Shown: positions 6,943 through 14,704 of the stretch, piece after piece | How positions within the stretch are numbered: position 1 is the first letter of the stretch | Layout of the letters: each line of letters opens with the position of its first letter | Assembly: GCF_036182465.1 (NCBI RefSeq) | Contig: NZ_CP108081.1 | Location: 3,100,001-3,164,000 of the forward strand | Length of the DNA: 64,000 bases | DNA from: Streptomyces sp. NBC_00258 | Lineage (GTDB): Bacteria > Actinomycetota > Actinomycetes > Streptomycetales > Streptomycetaceae | Direction: 5' to 3' | Translations under genes and position numbers: made by a program | The notes under the pieces: generated by a model | Told to the model about the DNA's origin: nothing | What the model saw: the letters and a program-made list of their open reading frames with translations, nothing else | The model's database searches: none

Positions 6943-8864
6943 GGAAGCGCGACCGAACTCCCAAGACATACACCCGACTTGAGTACCCGCTGGTCCGTGA
7001 CTCCCGTGACGAGCCCTTCCGCAGGGCGAGTTGGGACGAGGCCCTGGACCGCGCCGCCCGGGGCCTCGGCGCGGCACGTGACGCGTTCGGCATGTTCTCC
7101 TGTGCCCGCGCGACCAACGAGATGAACTACGTGGCGCAGAAGTTCGCCCGCGTGGTCATGGGCACCAACAACGTCGACTCCTGCAACCGGACCTGCCACG
7201 CGCCCAGCGTGGCGGGCCTGTCGGCCGCCTTCGGCTCGGGCGGCGGCACCTCCTCGTACGCCGAGGTCGAGCACTCGGACCTCATCGTGATGTGGGGTTC
7301 CAACGCCCGTTTCGCGCACCCGATCTTCTTCCATCACGTGCTGAAGGGGATCAGGAACGGCGCCCGGATGTACGCGGTCGACCCGCGCCGCACTTCCACG
7401 GCCGAGTGGGCGGAGGGCTGGCTCGGGCTGAACGTCGGAACCGACATCCCGATGGCTCACGCGATCGGCCGCGAGATCATCCACTCGGGGCTGGCCAACG
7501 ACGCGTTCATCGAGCGGGCGACCACCGGCTTCGAGGAGTACAGGCAGCTCGTCGAGCCCTGGACCCTCTCGCTCGCCGAGAAGGTGACGGGCGTACCGGC
7601 CGCCGCGATAAGGGAGTTGGCGCACGCCTACGCCCGCGCCGAGCGCGCCCAGCTGTGCTGGACACTCGGCATCACGGAGCACCACAACGGCACGGACAAC
7701 GTCCGCGCGCTCATCAACCTGTCGCTCCTGACGGGCCACGTGGGGCGGTTCGGCTCGGGGCTGCAGCCCCTGCGCGGTCAGAACAACGTGCAGGGCGGCG
7801 GCGACATGGGCGCCATCCCGAACCGGCTGCCCGGCTTCCAGGACATCCTCGACCCGGACACCCGGCTCAAGTTCGAGTCCGCCTGGGACACCGTCATCCA
7901 GCCCCACTACGGGATGAACCTGACGGAGATGTTCGAGGCCATGGAGGAGGGCACGCTCAAGGCCGTCTACTGCATCGGGGAGAACCCGGCGCAGTCGGAG
8001 GCCGACAGCGAGCAGGCGGTACGGCGTATGCGTGCCCTCGACTTCCTCGTCGTCCAGGACATCTTCCTGACGAAGACGGCCGAGCTGGCGGACGTCGTCC
8101 TGCCCGCGACGGCCGGCTGGGCCGAGACCGAGGGCACGACCACCAACAGCGAGCGGCGGGTTCAGCGGGTGCGCCGGGCGGTGGTCCCGCCCGGTGAGGC
8201 CCGCGAGGACATCGACATCCTCTGCGACCTCGCTTCCCGAATGGGCCACGAGTGGAAGTACACGGACTCCGAGGCCGTCTGGAACGAGCTGCGGTCGGTG
8301 TCCCCCGACCACTTCGGGATGACGTACGAGCGGCTGGAGGAGCACCAGGGCATCCAGTGGCCGTGCCCGGAGACGGACCGGATCGAACCGACCTATCTGC
8401 ACGGCAGGTTGTGGGCGTCCGACCCGGGTGAGCGCGGCCGGCTCGCGCCCTTCGGACTGGTCCAGCACGACCCGCCGGTCGACCTGACGGACGAGGAGTA
8501 CCCGATCCGTCTGACCACCGGGCGGCGGCTCGACTCGTACAACACCGGGGTGCAGAGCGGCGGTTTCGCCTCGCCGCTGCGGCGCGGGGAGTACGTCGAG
8601 CTGTGCCCGGAGGACGCGGAGCGCTACGGCGTGGTGGTCGGCGAGGAGGTCCGGATCTCCTCGCGGCGCGGGGCGGTGGTCGCGCCGGTGTGGATCGACA
8701 CCGCGCTGCGGCCCGGGCTCGCGTTCATGACCATGCACTTTCCCGACGAGGTGGACACCAACCAGCTGACGATCGAGGCCAACTGCCCGATCGCGGGGAC
8801 GGCGGAGTTCAAGGCGTCGGCGATCCGGATCGAAAAGCTGCCGGTTGCGATTCAAGTGAGGTGA
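6939..8864 (+). CDS. Formate dehydrogenase-like molybdopterin catalytic subunit lacking its own Fe4S4 domain
   Basis: 641 residues. Molybdopterin oxidoreductase fold with Mo-ligand Cys86 in SCNRTCHAPSVAGL (Cys, not selenocysteine), the MYAVDPRR pterin motif, and the C-terminal dinucleotide-binding domain starting near YPIRLTTGRRLDSYNTG. It oxidises formate to CO2, passing electrons to the Fe-S and flavin subunits. Usual FdsA/FdhF proteins begin with a CxxCxxxC [4Fe-4S] domain; this one starts directly in the pterin domain, and the missing domain is at the C-terminus of the subunit at 10690-11550. Other molybdo-enzymes of the family cannot be fully excluded. Confidence 0.88.
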   Translation: MRKRDRTPKTYTRLEYPLVRDSRDEPFRRASWDEALDRAARGLGAARDAFGMFSCARATNEMNYVAQKFARVVMGTNNVDSCNRTCHAPSVAGLSAAFGSGGGTSSYAEVEHSDLIVMWGSNARFAHPIFFHHVLKGIRNGARMYAVDPRRTSTAEWAEGWLGLNVGTDIPMAHAIGREIIHSGLANDAFIERATTGFEEYRQLVEPWTLSLAEKVTGVPAAAIRELAHAYARAERAQLCWTLGITEHHNGTDNVRALINLSLLTGHVGRFGSGLQPLRGQNNVQGGGDMGAIPNRLPGFQDILDPDTRLKFESAWDTVIQPHYGMNLTEMFEAMEEGTLKAVYCIGENPAQSEADSEQAVRRMRALDFLVVQDIFLTKTAELADVVLPATAGWAETEGTTTNSERRVQRVRRAVVPPGEAREDIDILCDLASRMGHEWKYTDSEAVWNELRSVSPDHFGMTYERLEEHQGIQWPCPETDRIEPTYLHGRLWASDPGERGRLAPFGLVQHDPPVDLTDEEYPIRLTTGRRLDSYNTGVQSGGFASPLRRGEYVELCPEDAERYGVVVGEEVRISSRRGAVVAPVWIDTALRPGLAFMTMHFPDEVDTNQLTIEANCPIAGTAEFKASAIRIEKLPVAIQVR

Positions 8865-8869
8865 CGTAA

Positions 8870-10693
8870 GTGGACCTGCGCTTCGGTGACAGCAAGCCGA
8901 CTGACGAGGAACGGGCGGCCATCGACACACTGCTCGGTCCTCCGGAGTCCTCGTGGGAGGGCGCCGACCGTTCCGACGCCGACCTGAGGTGGGCACGCGG
9001 CGGGCGTGAGGCCCGGGAACGCCGTGACCTGCTGTTGCCGGGGCTGCACGCCGTCAACGACCGGATCGGCTGGATCAGCGAGGGCGCCCTCGACTACCTC
9101 TGCCGACGGCTGACCGTGCCGCCTGCGGAGGCGTACGGGGTCGCCACCTTCTACGCGATGTTCTCGGTGAAGCCGCGGCCCGCGACGGTCCTGCACGTGT
9201 GCACGGACCTCGCGTGCGCGGCGGCCGGGGCATCGGAGCTGTGCGCGGGTGTCGAGGCCGGGCTCGGCCTCGGCAGCGGTGTGAGCGTCGAGCGCAGCCC
9301 CTGCCTGGGCCTGTGCGAGCGGGCTCCGGCCGCGCTGGCGATCAAGGCCGGGGATCCGGTGCGTACGGCCGTGTCGGCGCCCGCGACCGTCGAGCGGGCC
9401 GTGCTCGCGGCGAGCTCGCCCGACTCGGCGCCCGAGGAGCCGCCGGCGGCCCTGGCGGTCCCGCAGGCCGGCGACCCGTCCCTGATGCTGCTGAGCCGTG
9501 TCGGCGTGGTCGATCCGGCCTCACTGGACGACTACCGGGCACAGGGCGGCTACACGGCCCTGCGGCAGGCCTTCGCGATCGGCCCCGCCGGGGTCATCCG
9601 CGAGGTCACGGACGCGGGCCTGGTCGGGCGCGGCGGCGCCGCCTTCCCCACCGGCCGCAAATGGCAGGCCACGGCGTCGCAGCCCGACCGTCCGCACTAC
9701 CTCGTCTGCAACGCCGACGAGTCCGAGCCGGGCACCTTCAAGGACCGCGTGGTCATGGAGGGCGACCCGTACTCCCTCGTGGAGTCGATGACGATCGCGG
9801 GCTACGCGGTCGGCGCGCACAAGGGCTACCTGTATCTGCGCGGCGAGTACCCGCGGGCCCTGGAACGCATGGAGCACGCCATCGGACAGGCACGCGCGCG
9901 TGGACTGCTCGGCGACGACGTCCTCGGCCAGGGGTACGCCTTCGACATCGAGATCCGGCGCGGCGCGGGCGCCTACATCTGCGGCGAGGAGACCGCCCTC
10001 TTCAACTCCATAGAGGGGTACAGAGGGGAGCCGCGGTCGAAACCGCCCTTCCCCGTGGAGAAGGGTTTGTTCGGCAAACCCACCGCCGAGAACAACGTCG
10101 AGACGCTGGTCAACGTGCTGCCCATCCTCACGATGGGGGCTCAGGCCTACGCGGCGATCGGCACCGGCAGGTCCACGGGACCGAAGCTGTTCTGTGTGTC
10201 GGGCAGCGTGGACCGGCCGGGCATCTACGAGCTGCCGTTCGGTGCGACGCTCGGCGAGCTGCTGGACCTCGCGGGCGTACGTAAACGTTTGCGCGCGGTG
10301 CTGCTCGGCGGTGCGGCCGGCGGTTTCGTACGGCCCGACGAACTGGACATCCCGCTCACCTTCGAGGGCACACGGGAGGCGGGCACGACGCTCGGTTCCG
10401 GGGTCGTGCTGGCCTTCGACGACACCGTGCCGCTGCCGCGTCTGCTGCTGCGGATCGCCGAGTTCTTCCGCGACGAGTCCTGCGGGCAGTGCGTGCCGTG
10501 CCGGGTCGGGACAGTGCGACAGGAGGAGGCGCTGCACCGCATCGTCGACCGGACGGGCGCGGACGCGGCGTCCGACATCGCCCTGCTCCGCGAGGTGGGC
10601 CGTGCCATGAAGGACGCCTCGATCTGCGGTCTCGGGCAGACCGCGTGGAACGCCGTGGAATCCGCCATCGACCGCCTGGGGGCGTACGAATGA
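8870..10693 (+). CDS. NAD-reducing diaphorase subunit, NuoE-NuoF fusion
   Basis: 607 residues, GTG start 5 bp after the catalytic gene. The NuoE-like [2Fe-2S] part (about 1-165) has Cys in VCTDLAC and CLGLC. The NuoF-like part (about 210-600) has the FMN/NADH glycine motif GRGGAAFPTGRKW and [4Fe-4S] cysteines in ESCGQCVPCRVGT and SICGLGQ. It should pass electrons from the Fe-S subunit to NAD+, as the FdsB/FdsG pair does in NAD-dependent formate dehydrogenases. Here the two are one polypeptide. Confidence 0.9.
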   Translation: MDLRFGDSKPTDEERAAIDTLLGPPESSWEGADRSDADLRWARGGREARERRDLLLPGLHAVNDRIGWISEGALDYLCRRLTVPPAEAYGVATFYAMFSVKPRPATVLHVCTDLACAAAGASELCAGVEAGLGLGSGVSVERSPCLGLCERAPAALAIKAGDPVRTAVSAPATVERAVLAASSPDSAPEEPPAALAVPQAGDPSLMLLSRVGVVDPASLDDYRAQGGYTALRQAFAIGPAGVIREVTDAGLVGRGGAAFPTGRKWQATASQPDRPHYLVCNADESEPGTFKDRVVMEGDPYSLVESMTIAGYAVGAHKGYLYLRGEYPRALERMEHAIGQARARGLLGDDVLGQGYAFDIEIRRGAGAYICGEETALFNSIEGYRGEPRSKPPFPVEKGLFGKPTAENNVETLVNVLPILTMGAQAYAAIGTGRSTGPKLFCVSGSVDRPGIYELPFGATLGELLDLAGVRKRLRAVLLGGAAGGFVRPDELDIPLTFEGTREAGTTLGSGVVLAFDDTVPLPRLLLRIAEFFRDESCGQCVPCRVGTVRQEEALHRIVDRTGADAASDIALLREVGRAMKDASICGLGQTAWNAVESAIDRLGAYE

Positions 10694-11550
10694 CCTTGAT
10701 ACCGCTGGGGATCCCCCGCCGTCTGCTGGAGTTCACGATCGACGGCGAGCCCGTGCGCGCCCCGGAGGGGTCGACGATCCTCGACGCCTGCCGGTCGGTG
10801 GGCAAGGACGTCCCGACGCTCTGCCAGGGCGACACCCTGGCCCCCAAGAACGCGTGCCGTGTGTGCGTCGTCGAGGTCGAGGGCTCACGCACCCTCGTCC
10901 CGGCCTGCTCCCGCAAGGCCGAGGCGGACATGCAGGTGCTGACGGACAGCGAACGCGCCCGGCACAGCCGCAAGATCGTCCTCGAACTCCTCGCGTCCTC
11001 GGTCGACCTGTCGACCACACCGGAGGTCGCCGGGTGGCTCAAGGAGTACGAGGCGAAACCCGACCGGTTCGGCCCGGACGCGGCCCGTCTCAACGAGGAA
11101 CCCAAGGTCGACAACGACCTGTACGTGCGCGACTACGACAAGTGCATCCTCTGCTACAAGTGCGTGGACGCCTGCGGCGACCAGTGGCAGAACACGTTCG
11201 CGATCTCGGTCGTCGGGCGCGGTTTCGACGCCCGGATCGCCGTCGAGCACGACGCTCCGCTCACGGACTCGGCGTGCGTGTACTGCGGCAACTGCATCGA
11301 GGTGTGCCCGACGGGCGCCCTGTCGTTCAAGTCGGAGTTCGACATGCGGGCGGCGGGTACGTGGGACGAGCCGGCGCAGACCGAGACGACCACGGTGTGC
11401 GCCTACTGCGGAGTGGGCTGCAATCTCACCCTGCACGTGCAGGACAATGAGATCGTGAAGGTCACCTCGCCGCACGACAACCCGGTGACCCACGGCAACC
11501 TCTGCATCAAGGGCCGCTTCGGCTACCAGCACGTACAGAACCGGGACTGA
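10690..11550 (+). CDS. Multi-cluster Fe-S subunit with a C-terminal molybdopterin-type Fe4S4 domain
   Basis: 286 residues; ATG at 10690 overlaps the previous stop (ATGA). Plant-type [2Fe-2S] domain with Cys45, 56, 59 and 73; two ferredoxin clusters C152/155/158/162 and C196/199/202/206; then at 237-286 a CAYCGVGC...LCIKGRFGY motif with Cys237, 240, 244 and 272. This last motif is the Fe4S4 domain normally at the N-terminus of formate dehydrogenase catalytic subunits. The protein is thus the detached N-terminal part of an FdsA-like subunit, encoded downstream of its catalytic part. It wires the Mo centre to the FMN subunit. Confidence 0.88.
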   Translation: MTLIPLGIPRRLLEFTIDGEPVRAPEGSTILDACRSVGKDVPTLCQGDTLAPKNACRVCVVEVEGSRTLVPACSRKAEADMQVLTDSERARHSRKIVLELLASSVDLSTTPEVAGWLKEYEAKPDRFGPDAARLNEEPKVDNDLYVRDYDKCILCYKCVDACGDQWQNTFAISVVGRGFDARIAVEHDAPLTDSACVYCGNCIEVCPTGALSFKSEFDMRAAGTWDEPAQTETTTVCAYCGVGCNLTLHVQDNEIVKVTSPHDNPVTHGNLCIKGRFGYQHVQNRD

Positions 11551-11557
11551 TCAGGAC

Positions 11558-12421
11558 ATGGGACGAGTCACGGAACGACGCAAGGTGATCCGCATCCGGG
11601 ACGGGGCGGTCTCCACCCGCCCGGACACGCTCGTCGCCGAGGAGCCACTGGAGATCCGCCTCAACGGCAAACCCCTCGCGATCACGATGCGCACCCCGGG
11701 CGACGACTTCGCGCTCGCGGCGGGCTTCCTGGTCAGCGAGGGGGTCCTCGGCAGGGCCGACGAACTGCAGAACATCGTCTACTGCGCGGGCGCGACGGTG
11801 GACGGCTCGAACACGTACAACATCGTCGACGTGCGGACCGCGCCCGGCGTCGTCATCCCCGACATCACCCTCGAACGCAACGTGTACACGACCTCGTCCT
11901 GCGGCCTGTGCGGCAAGGCGAGCCTGGACGCGGTCCGTACGACCGCCCGCTGGTCGATCGACGACACGGCGGGCGACACGGCTCCCCCGGTGCGGCTCGA
12001 ACCCGAACTGCTCGCGAGCCTCCCCGACCGGCTGCGCGCGGCGCAGCGCGTGTTCGACCGGACCGGGGGTCTGCACGCGGCGGCGCTGTTCACGGAGGGC
12101 GGCGAACTCGTCGACATCCGGGAGGACGTGGGCCGGCACAACGCGGTCGACAAGCTGGTCGGCCGCGCCCTCCAGAACGGCTCGCTGCCGCTCTCCCGCA
12201 CGGTCCTGCTGGTGTCGGGCCGGGCGTCCTTCGAGCTGGCCCAGAAGGCCGTGATGGCGGGCATCCCGGTCCTCGCGGCGGTCTCGGCGCCGTCCTCCCT
12301 CGCGGTGGACCTGGCCGCCGAGTCGAACCTGACACTGGTCGGCTTCCTGCGGGGCACCTCCATGAACGTGTACGCGGGCGAGCACCGCATCGCCCTACGG
12401 GCCGCGGCCTCCCAGGGCTGA
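11558..12421 (+). CDS. fdhD: Formate dehydrogenase accessory sulfurtransferase FdhD
   Basis: 287 residues, 7 bp after the Fe-S subunit in the same operon. FdhD family: EEPLEIRLNG, TPGDDFALAAGFLVSEG and the CxxC sulfur-transfer loop Cys115/Cys118 (SSCGLCGKASLD); C-terminal region VREDVGRHNAVDKL is read as DIREDVGRHNAVDK. FdhD moves sulfur from a cysteine desulfurase to the molybdenum cofactor, needed for formate dehydrogenase activity. Its place last in the operon strongly supports a formate dehydrogenase assignment for the upstream genes. Confidence 0.94.
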   Translation: MGRVTERRKVIRIRDGAVSTRPDTLVAEEPLEIRLNGKPLAITMRTPGDDFALAAGFLVSEGVLGRADELQNIVYCAGATVDGSNTYNIVDVRTAPGVVIPDITLERNVYTTSSCGLCGKASLDAVRTTARWSIDDTAGDTAPPVRLEPELLASLPDRLRAAQRVFDRTGGLHAAALFTEGGELVDIREDVGRHNAVDKLVGRALQNGSLPLSRTVLLVSGRASFELAQKAVMAGIPVLAAVSAPSSLAVDLAAESNLTLVGFLRGTSMNVYAGEHRIALRAAASQG

Positions 12422-12473
12422 CCGGTCTCCCCGCTGCACGGCGGCGGGGCCCCCACCCGGCGGGGAGCGCCCC

Positions 12474-12527
12474 CTGCGCCGGAGGGGCCTCGCCTCTTTT
12501 GGCGCTCGGCTCGCCTCCGGGGCGCAG
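12474..12527. terminator. Probable stem-loop terminator after fdhD
   Basis: CTGCGCC-GGAGG (12474-12485) pairs with CCTCCGG-GGCGCAG (12514-12527) with a 2-nt bulge. The loop contains a TTTT run and smaller G+C pairing. It lies between convergent fdhD and the isochorismatase-fold gene. Confidence 0.5.
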
Positions 12528-12567
12528 AAGCCTGTGGTTGTCCTGCTTCAGTTGGCCTGCTCGCCGG

Positions 12568-13110
12568 TCAGCCCCTTGCGAAGCGCACATCCTCGGCCGT
12601 GACGACCGTGCCCAGGCGTGGGAAGTCCAGCTTCACCGAGGCCTCGTGCTCGGGGCCGGTGAGGGCGGCCATGGCGTTCTCGACGAAGACGAGGTCGTAG
12701 CCGAGGTCGCCGGCGGCGCGGGCGGTGGACTCGACGCCGAGGTTGGTGGCGATTCCGCCGAACACCAGCGTGGAGACACCGTGTTCACGGAGCCGCTCGT
12801 GCAGCCCCGTGCCCTGGAAGCCGCCGATGGTCCGCTTCACGATCTCGATGTCACCGTCCGCCGCGAGCCCCGCGACCAGACCGCTGCCGGGCGGCTGCTC
12901 GTGGACACCGGGCCGCTCCACGCGCACGAGTACGACGAGCGCGCCCACCTGCCGGAAGACGGCCGCCAACTCCTCGGCGACGGTGAGGACCTCGGTCCCC
13001 TTGCGGGGCTCAAGGGGCAGTCCGACGATGCGGTCCATCAGATCGACGAGCACGAGGGCGGTTCGTGCGGGGTCGAGGGCCAGGCGGGGTTCCATGTCCG
13101 GTGCGTTCAT
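12568..13110 (-). CDS. Isochorismatase-fold (cysteine hydrolase family) protein with Cys replaced by Gly
   Basis: 180 residues, ATG at 13110. Asp23 (LVLVDLMD) and Lys92 (IVKRTIGGF) of the catalytic triad are present, as is the cis-peptide loop GGIATN. The next position, where amidohydrolases of this family have Cys (TNxCV), is Gly125 (ATNLGVESTA). A Cys-less active site is known in true isochorismatases such as PhzD and EntB, so this may act by acid-base hydrolysis rather than a thioester intermediate. No phenazine or siderophore genes are nearby. Monocistronic, convergent with fdhD. Confidence 0.85.
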   Translation of the reverse strand: MNAPDMEPRLALDPARTALVLVDLMDRIVGLPLEPRKGTEVLTVAEELAAVFRQVGALVVLVRVERPGVHEQPPGSGLVAGLAADGDIEIVKRTIGGFQGTGLHERLREHGVSTLVFGGIATNLGVESTARAAGDLGYDLVFVENAMAALTGPEHEASVKLDFPRLGTVVTAEDVRFARG

Positions 13111-13353
13111 GACGGAACGTTAGCCCGCATCAGCCGTCCGTACTGGAAATCCGGATCAACAGGCCCGTGAACTGCTCGGGTTGGACCCCTTCATCGCGAA
13201 CCGGTGGTACAGCCGGATATGACGCTCCGTCAGCACCCGTCCGGAGGTACCGGCGGAGCGGGCGCGTACCCCGGAGGCATTTGACTCGTTGCTCCGGACG
13301 ACCTCGAACGGGCCCCGTACGCACGGCCCGTCGTCCAGGTAGGAGGCAGTTAC

Positions 13354-13626
13354 TTGGATGCCGGCACCACCCTGCTCGGCTCGTTACTTGCCTGCGCGGG
13401 CGTGCTGGGCGCGGCCGTCGTGGCGTACTTGGGGAAGCGGGGCGAGAACGCCCTGAACGGCTACTCCAGCCTGACCGAGAAGCTCCAGTCCGAGCGCGAC
13501 CGCCTTGAGCGCCAGATCGCCGAACGCGACACGCGCATCGACGAGTTGTCGACGATGCACACCGCCGACCAGTCGGAGATCGCCCGTCTGCGACTCGACA
13601 TCCACCGACTGGGAGGAGCGCCGTGA
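13354..13626 (+). CDS. Small membrane protein with coiled coil; contains a TTA codon
   Basis: 90 residues from a TTG start at 13354, chosen because AGGAGG (13341-13346) lies 7 nt upstream. One N-terminal TM helix (about 5-26) is followed by a charged heptad-like region (about 38-85, SLTEKLQSERDRLERQIAERD) typical of a coiled coil. Leu codon 11 (13384-13386) is TTA, the codon read only by the bldA tRNA in Streptomyces. Its stop overlaps the next gene's GTG (GTGA), so the two are coupled. Function unknown; it may form a complex with the collagen-like protein. Confidence 0.72.
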   Translation: MDAGTTLLGSLLACAGVLGAAVVAYLGKRGENALNGYSSLTEKLQSERDRLERQIAERDTRIDELSTMHTADQSEIARLRLDIHRLGGAP

Positions 13627-14375
13627 CCCGGTTCCAGCGGCTGCTTGCCCTGCGCTGGCGCAGCATCTTCCTCGTCTGCGTGCTGATCGCGCTCTGCGGT
13701 GTCGCGGTCATCCTGTGGGCGCGGATCGACTCCGGTGACCGCAGGGCCGACGGGCTGCGCGCCGAGGCCGACCGGCGCGGCGAGGCCGTGTCGACGCTGG
13801 CGCAGGACGTACGCGATCTGCGCGCCCAGGTCGAGGCCGGCGGCGGCACCCCGGCGGCACCCGATCCGTCCGACGCCGTCGACGACCTGCTCGACCGGGT
13901 GCGCGTGCCGGCCGCCGCACCCGGCGAGCCCGGCGCCAAGGGCGACCGGGGCGCGACCGGAGCGGGCGGGGCACCCGGTCCCGGCGGTCAGCGCGGAGCG
14001 CGCGGCGAGAGCGGGCCGCCCGGCTCACCGGGCTCCCCCGGCCCGTCCGGTCCCTCCGGAGAGCCCGGTGAGCCGGGTCCCCCTGGCGCCGACGGCCTGA
14101 ACGGGGCGAACGGCACGGACGGAGCGGGGGGTGCTGCGGGGCCGCCCGGTTCCGACGGCTCGCCGGGCTATCAGGGACCGAAGGGGGATCCCGGTCCCAA
14201 GGGCGAGAAGGGCGACCCCGGACCCTCGTGCCCGGACGGCTACAGCCTCCAGGCGCCCGCCGGCGACCCGGACGCGCTGGTCTGCCGCAGAAGCGGCGGG
14301 GCCGCCCCCGTCCCCGAACCCGCGGGGCTCCTCCCGGTGCCGCCGCCGCTGCTCCGACGGAGGGAACTCGCCTAG
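13623..14375 (+). CDS. Membrane-anchored collagen-like triple-helix protein
   Basis: 250 residues, GTG start overlapping the previous stop. Layout: cytoplasmic N-tip, TM helix at about 15-33, coiled-coil-like segment at about 38-75, then 34 uninterrupted Gly-X-Y triplets (residues 101-202, many GEP/GPP/GDP/GEK), a short Cys-bounded segment (CPDGYSLQ...ALVC, about 203-223) and a Pro-rich tail. A bacterial collagen-like surface protein that should trimerise outside the membrane. No LPXTG sorting signal. The Gly-X-Y block also creates long spurious reading frames on both strands. Confidence 0.85.
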   Translation: MTRFQRLLALRWRSIFLVCVLIALCGVAVILWARIDSGDRRADGLRAEADRRGEAVSTLAQDVRDLRAQVEAGGGTPAAPDPSDAVDDLLDRVRVPAAAPGEPGAKGDRGATGAGGAPGPGGQRGARGESGPPGSPGSPGPSGPSGEPGEPGPPGADGLNGANGTDGAGGAAGPPGSDGSPGYQGPKGDPGPKGEKGDPGPSCPDGYSLQAPAGDPDALVCRRSGGAAPVPEPAGLLPVPPPLLRRRELA

Positions 14376-14629
14376 CCCGGCACGCGTCGTCGCCCGCCCA
14401 CGGCACCGGGTGTTCCACAGTCGCCGGGCGGGCTCCCAGGTTCACTGAGCGGAACCCGCCCGACCGCCGAAACGCGAACCGCCCGACCGCCGAGGGGAGG
14501 CGCACACCGCCAAGCGGCACCGAGTCCTCGTCCGCCGTGCGCCAACTTCCCCCGGCACGACCCGTGCACGCTTCTTGTGGGGTGCCTGAGAGCCCAAGTA
14601 GCGTCTGTGGCGCGCACGTTGGACGTGGG

Positions 14630-14682
14630 ATGTCCAGATGTCCAGACCTATCTCGATGTCCAGATGTATCCAGATGTCCAGA
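14630..14682. repeat. Iterated ATGTCCAGA array upstream of the sialidase
   Basis: Perfect ATGTCCAGA copies start at 14630, 14638, 14656 and 14674; a fifth (14664) has a 2-nt insertion. The array ends 22 bp before the sialidase ATG. It may be a multi-site operator or a 5'-UTR element. The rest of the 329-bp gap 14376-14704 shows nothing I can name. Confidence 0.6.
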
Positions 14683-14704
14683 CGCACGAAGGGCAGGTCG
14701 CACC

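Noticed and set aside
13920..14230. Repetitive DNA that might look like a tandem repeat or CRISPR-like array
   Set aside because: The periodicity is 9 bp and comes from Gly-X-Y codons of the collagen-like protein; there are no spacers.
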